A DNA stretch of 64,000 nt from Bacillota bacterium (lineage in GTDB: Bacteria > Bacillota > Clostridia > Christensenellales > SZUA-584): NCBI GenBank assembly GCA_023397655.1, contig JAEWTW010000019.1, positions 79,077 through 143,076 of the forward strand, in the 5' to 3' direction. The translations under genes were made by a program, and so were the position numbers. Positions 59,141-64,000 of this stretch are shown here, piece after piece (the first letter of the stretch is position 1; each line of letters opens with the position of its first letter). The notes beneath the pieces are model-generated. The model did not search any database. It was not told the DNA's origin and saw only the letters and a list, made by a program, of their open reading frames with translations.

Positions 59141-60364
59141 TTATCTGACTCTCGATTTTGATTTCGACCACATATCAAACGCGACGGCGAGAAGCACCAC
59201 AAGCCCTTTCGATACCTGCTGCGTGAAAACGTCCCATCCGATGATGGACATGCCGTTGTTCATAACGCCCATGATGAAGCCGCCCACGATGGCGCCCCAT
59301 ATGGTCCCGATGCCGCCGTACGCGGAAGCGCCGCCGATGAAGCATGCGCCGATGGCGTCCAGCTCAAAGTTGACGCCAGCTGTCGGCGATGCAGCCATCG
59401 CCCTGCCGGAGTACACGATGCCCGCGACACCCGCCAGCAGACCCATGTTCGCGTACACCAGAAACATCATCTTCTGGGTGTTGACGCCTGACAGCTGCGC
59501 CGCCTTGATGTTGCCGCCCATTGCGTAGAGGTGCCGGCCGGGTATCGTCCTGTTCGTTATGAAGTTGTAGATAACGAACAAAGCAGCGATGATGATCAGC
59601 AAAATGGGTATGCCTTCGTCCATAGCCAGCCAGTAGGCGAAAATGTTGATGACAATGAAAAACCCGAAAGCTTTGCCAACGACCGCCTTTAACGAGGGAA
59701 CCTCATATCCGCGTACGCTCTTGCTTTTCCTGTTGATAAACATAAATACCACGTAGGAAACGGACAGCACCAGCCCGATGATCAGCGTCGTCACGTTTAA
59801 AAACTCCGGCTTGTTCTTCAGCGCCAGCAGGTCACCGATATGCAGAAAATCCGGAACTGTTTTCGGAGCAACGTCGGGAAGCGATCCGTTGCCGATCACC
59901 TCATACACACCGCGAAGCCCCAGCGTCTTGCCGTTCAGAATGATGTTGTTGATGCCCCGGAAAACAAGCATGCCCGAAAGCGTTGTGATAAACGGCGGGA
60001 CTTTGACGAATGCGATCCAGAAGCCCTGCCACATGCCTGCCAGCAGGCCTGTCACAATGCTGATAATGATGGCCAGCCAATCGGGCAGTCCCAGCGTCGC
60101 CGCCATCAGGCCGGACATCGCGCCCACCAGCGCAACGAGCGCGCCGACTGAAAGGTCGATGTTGCCGCCGGTCAGTATGCAGAGCATCATGCCGATCGCG
60201 AGTATCAGAACATAGGCGTTCTGGCGTATCAGCGCCGAGACGTTTCTCGGCCAGATCAGCGTTCCCTTGGTAGCAAACGCGAAAAAGATTATGATCGCCA
60301 GCAGCGCCAGCAGCATACCGTATTGCCGCAAGTTGCGGTTGAAATACTCTTTAACTTTGCTCAT
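59141..60364 (-). CDS. mmsB: Sugar ABC transporter permease (MmsB/GguB type)
   Basis: A 407-residue membrane permease with about ten helices. Family motifs are GGNIDLSVGALVALVGAM near residue 70, VPPFITTLSGMLVFRGI, NRTIPGRHLYAMGGNIKAAQLSGVNTQKMMFLVYANM (the EAA-like loop) and GACFIGGASAYGGIGTIWGAIVGGFIMGVMNNGMSIIG at the end. The family imports several monosaccharides (glucose, galactose, xylose, arabinose). It overlaps the ATPase gene by four bases. Completes the ChvE-MmsA-MmsB set. Confidence 0.92.
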   Translation of the reverse strand: MSKVKEYFNRNLRQYGMLLALLAIIIFFAFATKGTLIWPRNVSALIRQNAYVLILAIGMMLCILTGGNIDLSVGALVALVGAMSGLMAATLGLPDWLAIIISIVTGLLAGMWQGFWIAFVKVPPFITTLSGMLVFRGINNIILNGKTLGLRGVYEVIGNGSLPDVAPKTVPDFLHIGDLLALKNKPEFLNVTTLIIGLVLSVSYVVFMFINRKSKSVRGYEVPSLKAVVGKAFGFFIVINIFAYWLAMDEGIPILLIIIAALFVIYNFITNRTIPGRHLYAMGGNIKAAQLSGVNTQKMMFLVYANMGLLAGVAGIVYSGRAMAASPTAGVNFELDAIGACFIGGASAYGGIGTIWGAIVGGFIMGVMNNGMSIIGWDVFTQQVSKGLVVLLAVAFDMWSKSKSRVR

Positions 60365-61911
60365 TTTTTACTCCCCCTGTAGCCTTCGGCAGAACTTTGT
60401 ATGATCGTGGACATGATACCCTCCTGCGTCGCCTCAATGGTATCCATTTCACCAACGATGCGGCCTTCATTCATAATGTATAAACGGTCTGTGATCCCCA
60501 GTATTTCGGGAAGCTCGGATGAAATCATGATCACACATTTGCCGGCCTCTGCCAGCTGTAAGATAATCTTATAAATCTCGTATTTGGCGCCCACGTCGAT
60601 GCCTCTGGTCGGTTCGTCCAGTATCAGCACGTCGGGGTTGGCAAATATCCATTTGGAGAGCACCACCTTCTGCTGGTTGCCGCCCGAAAGGTTGCCCACT
60701 CTCTGAAACACATTGGAAGACTTGATGTTGAGCTTTTCCCGGTAATCCTTACCGATCACAATCTCTTCATCTTCATTGGTGACAAACTTGTGAATTGAAT
60801 TGAGCTTGGCCAGTGTGATGTTCCATTTAATATCCTGAATCAGAACAAGGCCTGCCGTCTTCCTGTCTTCGGTCACATAAGCGATACCGTTGTCGATCGC
60901 CTGATTGACCTTGTGCAGCACCAGCTCCTGTCCGTTCTTTATCAACTTACCGCTTATTTTCTTTCCGTAAGCCCTGCCAAAAATGCTCATGGCCAGTTCG
61001 GTGCGCCCCGCGCCCATCAGCCCGGCGAGCCCGACGATTTCGCCCTTGCGTACGTTCATATTGACGTGATTGATCACGAGCCGCTCTTCGTTCAGCGGAT
61101 CGTACACCACCCAGTCCCTCACCTCAAAGCCGATTTCGCCTATTTTCGCTTCGTGCCTGGGGAAGCGGTCCATCAGCTCGCGCCCCACCATGCCCTTGAT
61201 GATCCGGCCTTCGCTGACCGTTTCGCTGTTGTCCAGCGTCTCGATGGTTTTGCCGTCCCGCAGCACCGTGATGTTGTTTGCAATCTTGATCACCTCATGG
61301 ATCTTGTGCGAGATCATGATGCAGGTGATCCCCTGCTCCTTGTTGAGCGTCTTTAGCAGCTCGAGCAGATGGTTCGAGTCATCATCGTTGAGCGCGGCGG
61401 TCGGCTCGTCGAGTATCAGCAGCTCACAGTTCTTGGACAGCGCTTTAGCGATCTCCACCAGCTGCTGCTTACCCACGCCGATATCCTTGATCAACGCCGT
61501 ATGCTTTTCCTTAAGCCCCACCTGTGCTATCAGTTGTTTGGCTTTCTCATTGGTTTCATCCCAATTGATGACGCCGCCTTTTGCTCTTTCATTTCCTAAA
61601 AATATATTTTCCGCAATTGTTAAATACGGGCTCAGCGCAAGCTCCTGATGAATGATGGCGATGCCCGCCGCCTCGCTTTCGCGGATATTATTGAACTTGC
61701 AGACCGAACCGTTAAAAACAATATCCCCGCTATAAGAACCAAAGGGGTGAATCCCGCTGAGCACGTTCATCAGCGTAGATTTTCCCGCTCCGTTTTCCCC
61801 AACCAGCGCATGAATCTCACCTTTTTTAACCTGGAAAGTCACGTCCTTTAGAGCTATGACGCCAGGGAACTCTTTTGTGATATTCTCCATTTGCAGGATG
61901 TATTCCGACAT
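60361..61911 (-). CDS. mmsA: Sugar ABC transporter ATP-binding protein (MmsA/GguA type)
   Basis: A 516-residue protein with two fused ABC ATPase domains. The first has Walker A GENGAGKST (about residues 39-47), signature IGVGKQQLVEIAKAL and Walker B LLILDEPTAALN; the second has the degenerate Walker A GLMGAGRTELA, signature LSGGNQQKVVLSKWIF, and LILDEPTRGIDVGAKYE. This asymmetry is normal for monosaccharide importers. The start at 61911 has AAGGAG upstream. It lies 164 bp after the binding-protein gene with a strong hairpin between, so it is probably expressed at a lower level. Confidence 0.94.
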   Translation of the reverse strand: MSEYILQMENITKEFPGVIALKDVTFQVKKGEIHALVGENGAGKSTLMNVLSGIHPFGSYSGDIVFNGSVCKFNNIRESEAAGIAIIHQELALSPYLTIAENIFLGNERAKGGVINWDETNEKAKQLIAQVGLKEKHTALIKDIGVGKQQLVEIAKALSKNCELLILDEPTAALNDDDSNHLLELLKTLNKEQGITCIMISHKIHEVIKIANNITVLRDGKTIETLDNSETVSEGRIIKGMVGRELMDRFPRHEAKIGEIGFEVRDWVVYDPLNEERLVINHVNMNVRKGEIVGLAGLMGAGRTELAMSIFGRAYGKKISGKLIKNGQELVLHKVNQAIDNGIAYVTEDRKTAGLVLIQDIKWNITLAKLNSIHKFVTNEDEEIVIGKDYREKLNIKSSNVFQRVGNLSGGNQQKVVLSKWIFANPDVLILDEPTRGIDVGAKYEIYKIILQLAEAGKCVIMISSELPEILGITDRLYIMNEGRIVGEMDTIEATQEGIMSTIIQSSAEGYRGSKK

Positions 61912-62025
61912 GCGACCACTCCTTGCTTTAACTTGACTTGAAAAGCTTTTATGTTCTCCCCTAAACAATACCCCACTTCAGACGGGAACCCCACTGCCCC
62001 AATAACCCATGGGCTTTTGAGGCTT

Positions 62026-62062
62026 TCGCAAAAAATGGCGGCAGCGCTGCTGCCGCCATTTT
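62026..62062 (-). terminator. Attenuator hairpin between binding protein and ATPase genes
   Basis: Two 14-nt arms, 62032-62045 and 62049-62062, are perfectly complementary around a 3-nt loop, with a run of T on the minus-strand 3' side (to about 62030). It lies between chvE and mmsA and should let most transcripts stop after the binding-protein gene, a common way to express the binding protein in excess. Confidence 0.8.
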
Positions 62063-62074
62063 CCACATAGCGAA

Positions 62075-63229
62075 TTATTCGGCGCCTTCGATGTCAGACA
62101 GCTGATAATATCCGCTGTCCACCAGCAACGCCTTCCAGTTGCTCTTGTCGGCGAACTGGATCTCGCAGTTGAAGGACGGAACGCTGATCATGCCATTCTC
62201 ATACTCCGCATTCACCGGAACTTCTTCTCCGGCCAGCAGAGCTTTGGCCATTGTGATGACCTGCTGTGCAAGCACGCGGGTGTCCTTGAAGATGGACATC
62301 GACTGCTCTTCACGGATGATCTGGCCCACGTTGATCTTGTCGCAGTCCTGACCGGTGAGAACCGGGAAGGGCTTATCCGCTGTGCCGTATCCGGCGGACT
62401 TCAGCGATGCCACAATGCCCTGTGCCAAGCTGTCGTTCGGCGAAAGCACAACGTTGATGTTCGCGTCAGCATAGTAGCCGTTCAGCAGATTGTCCATTCT
62501 GTCCTGAGCGCCCTTGGACTCCCAGTTGGTGATGGCGATCTGCTCTCTGGCCGTCTGGCCGGATTTCACCACCAGCACGCCGCTGTCGATGTACTTCTGC
62601 AGAACGTCCATAGCGCCCTGGTTGAACAGCGTCGCATTGTTGTCGCCCGGGTCACCCGCAAAGCACTCCATGGAGAACGGGCCCGTCGCGCCGTCTTTCA
62701 GACCCAGAGCCTTCTCAATGAATTCGCCCTGCATTTTGCCAACGCCGTAGTTGTCGAACGTGGCATAGTAGTCGCACTTGTCAGTGTTGGTGAGCAGTCT
62801 GTCATACGCGATGACCGGGATGCCCGCCGCTTTTGCCTGTTCAAGAACGCCGCCCAGCGCGCCGCCGTCGATCGAAGCAATCACGAGGAGCTTGCAGCCC
62901 AGCGTGATCTGGTTTTCGATCTGGCTGTTCTGCACATCCTGCTTGTTGTCAGCATACTGCAGGTCAACCTTGTAACCTTCAGCTTCCAGCGCAGCTTTCA
63001 CGTTGGTGCCGTCTTCGTTCCATCTCTGCAGCGACTTGGTGGGCATCGTAACGCCAACAAGCACTTCTTCCGCAGCCGGCTCAGCGGGAGCTTCCGTAAC
63101 AGCGGGAGCTTCCGTAGCAGCGGGGGCTTCCGTCTCAGCAGCGGGAGTTTCCGGAGCTTTGGCGCAAGCTGCGAACATCGCAACAATCATGGCGAGAGCC
63201 AACAAAAGGATGCCAATTTTTTTAGACAT
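62075..63229 (-). CDS. chvE: Multiple-sugar-binding lipoprotein (ChvE type)
   Basis: A 384-residue exported binding protein. The N terminus MSKKIGILLLALAMIVAMFAAC is a lipoprotein signal (lipobox MFAAC), followed by an Ala/Pro/Glu-rich linker (~25-60) and the binding domain: VGVTMPTKSLQRWNEDGTNVKAALEAEGYKVDLQYADNKQDVQNSQIENQ, IASIDGGALGGVLEQAKAAGIPVIAYDRLLTN and the GPFSMECFAGDPGDNNATLF block of ChvE. It feeds the MmsA/MmsB transporter. First gene of the transporter operon; AAGGAGG upstream of the ATG. Confidence 0.92.
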   Translation of the reverse strand: MSKKIGILLLALAMIVAMFAACAKAPETPAAETEAPAATEAPAVTEAPAEPAAEEVLVGVTMPTKSLQRWNEDGTNVKAALEAEGYKVDLQYADNKQDVQNSQIENQITLGCKLLVIASIDGGALGGVLEQAKAAGIPVIAYDRLLTNTDKCDYYATFDNYGVGKMQGEFIEKALGLKDGATGPFSMECFAGDPGDNNATLFNQGAMDVLQKYIDSGVLVVKSGQTAREQIAITNWESKGAQDRMDNLLNGYYADANINVVLSPNDSLAQGIVASLKSAGYGTADKPFPVLTGQDCDKINVGQIIREEQSMSIFKDTRVLAQQVITMAKALLAGEEVPVNAEYENGMISVPSFNCEIQFADKSNWKALLVDSGYYQLSDIEGAE

Positions 63230-63950
63230 CTGGGGTTCCTCCTTATTTTTGATAACCCCATGTTAGCCTTTAACCCAATTGCATTGAATAGCTTAAATTA
63301 AGGTGCACATGCGCTAAATTATCCGCCTGTTTCTGCGTAACGCCAATTCAGCACTATATTGTCATGTAAAATAATCACTGGACTTTTTTATCGATTAAAA
63401 TATTCCTTCTGACTGGAATATTGATATCGCCATGGGCAGATATCCCGAACTGCGTTGGTCTCCCGCCGCAATTTTTGGACAGGCAGTTTAACCGTTCATA
63501 CCGCCTTTTCCATAGCATGGATGCTCTCCGGGTACACGGCTCAGACGCGAGGTTTTAGTATCGTATTAATATTATTGTAGCAATGAGGCCTGTGGAAAAC
63601 CACATGAGTTGATAGCAGTATTTTAACAACCTTCCATTTCCCGATGCAATTTATTCTATATAGGACGAAGTTGTCTGACCGGGCATATGCAGTTTACTGC
63701 CGTTATTATTGAAGCCTGATATGCATAGTGGAATTCTCAAGGTTGCCCATTGCAAAGATATATATATTAGTAACTGAATTCGAATAGTGAATTGCACAGA
63801 TATTATATCCAGCAGGACTCGAGTCAAAAATGATTTCAAATTCTATGTTAAGTCTTGCATTTTCATAGCCAATAGATTATAATCATCAAGCGCAATGAGG
63901 GCAGGAACAAAACACACAAAGTGATAAGCCCCTTACAGCAGCAAATATAT
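63230..63950. other. 721-bp intergenic region upstream of chvE
   Basis: AT-rich stretch. The promoter of chvE must lie here but no clean -35/-10 pair stands out to me. An 8-bp perfect inverted repeat, AATATTCC and GGAATATT (63399-63422), may be a regulator site. No supported gene; a short frame near 63651-63839 has no ribosome site. Confidence 0.55.
63399..63422. promoter_or_regulatory. Inverted repeat upstream of chvE, possible operator
   Basis: AATATTCC (63399-63406) and GGAATATT (63415-63422) are a perfect 8-bp inverted repeat with an 8-nt centre, about 170 bp before the chvE start. The AraC-type regulator at 54002 is a candidate ligand, by inference only. Confidence 0.4.
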
Positions 63951-64000
63951 GTGCCCGTAGCTCAGCCGGATAGAGTGTTTGACTACGAATCAAAAGGTCG
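63951..64000 (+). tRNA. tRNA-Arg (ACG), 3' end cut by window edge
   Basis: Starts GTGCCCGTAGCTCAG, the acceptor and D-stem of a tRNA. The anticodon stem TTTGA/TCAAA encloses CTACGAA, giving anticodon ACG, which decodes arginine (CGN, usually with inosine at the first position). The TpsiC arm and acceptor 3' half lie beyond base 64000. Confidence 0.88.

Noticed and set aside
63651..63839. 62-codon frame near the right end
   Set aside because: AT-rich, no ribosome site, no recognisable family; likely chance.

Overview
The window reads as a stretch of chromosome from a GC-rich, spore-forming member of the Clostridia (Firmicutes). Three things point that way: a complete gerB-gerC-gerA germinant-receptor operon (33584-37294), a collagen-like exosporium-type protein behind a sigmaK-like promoter (8758-9795), and a clostridial 4-hydroxybutyrate pathway (19632-30443). 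Strong AAGGAGG ribosome-binding sites and consensus TTGACA-17-TATAAT promoters fit the same picture. No species call is possible from the sequence alone. Most genes lie on the minus strand. A tRNA-Arg(ACG) is cut by the right edge and a HEAT-repeat gene by the left edge.

Layout, left half. 1-2463: HEAT-repeat gene and a DUF6323/small ORF/DUF6179 operon. 2555-6358: aldolase and 2-hydroxyacid dehydrogenase behind a promoter with a palindromic operator, a methyltransferase and an RpiR regulator. 6592-7379: two near-copies of a small Gln-rich gene, each with its own leader and terminator. 7518-16330: AEC transporter, collagen-like protein, a PadR/DUF2812 pair, a membrane-anchored MutS-like ATPase, pirin and cell-envelope proteins. 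16482-19400: GNAT, Spx/ArsC-like protein and two tandem Gfo/Idh/MocA oxidoreductases. 19632-31174: a large operon led by a GntR/FCD regulator and carrying two dehydrogenases, 4-hydroxybutyryl-CoA dehydratase, CoA-transferase, a split transketolase, thiolase, crotonase and hydroxybutyryl-CoA dehydrogenase. Together these can turn 4-hydroxybutyrate (or succinic semialdehyde) into acetyl-CoA.

Layout, right half. 31656-37294: C45-type hydrolase and the ger operon. 37350-40657: a four-gene operon (AroE-like dehydrogenase, cupin phosphoglucose isomerase, 2-hydroxyacid dehydrogenase, KDPG-type aldolase) that looks like an uncharacterised sugar or sugar-acid route. 41008-41256: Gly/Cys-rich small protein. 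41438-48642: a polyol/ketose operon (Gfo/Idh, two MDR dehydrogenases, FGGY kinase, class II aldolase) with its own DeoR regulator and matching direct-repeat operators. 48870-52744: housekeeping-type and envelope genes. 52944-63229: a sugar-sensing and import region, with an anchored sugar-binding sensor, histidine kinase, AraC-type response regulator, a binding lipoprotein, and a ChvE/MmsA/MmsB-type ABC transporter.

The most unusual content is in the non-coding DNA. (i) Five copies of a ~50-bp palindromic element in alternating orientation (20658-21453) form REPIN-like pairs and flank a frameshifted DUF559 endonuclease-like gene inside the 4-hydroxybutyrate operon. (ii) Three dispersed multi-hairpin arrays keep their stems although their sequences differ. 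(iii) A ~140-bp structured element (two tandem copies plus one distant copy) sits with its end at the Shine-Dalgarno site of two different genes.
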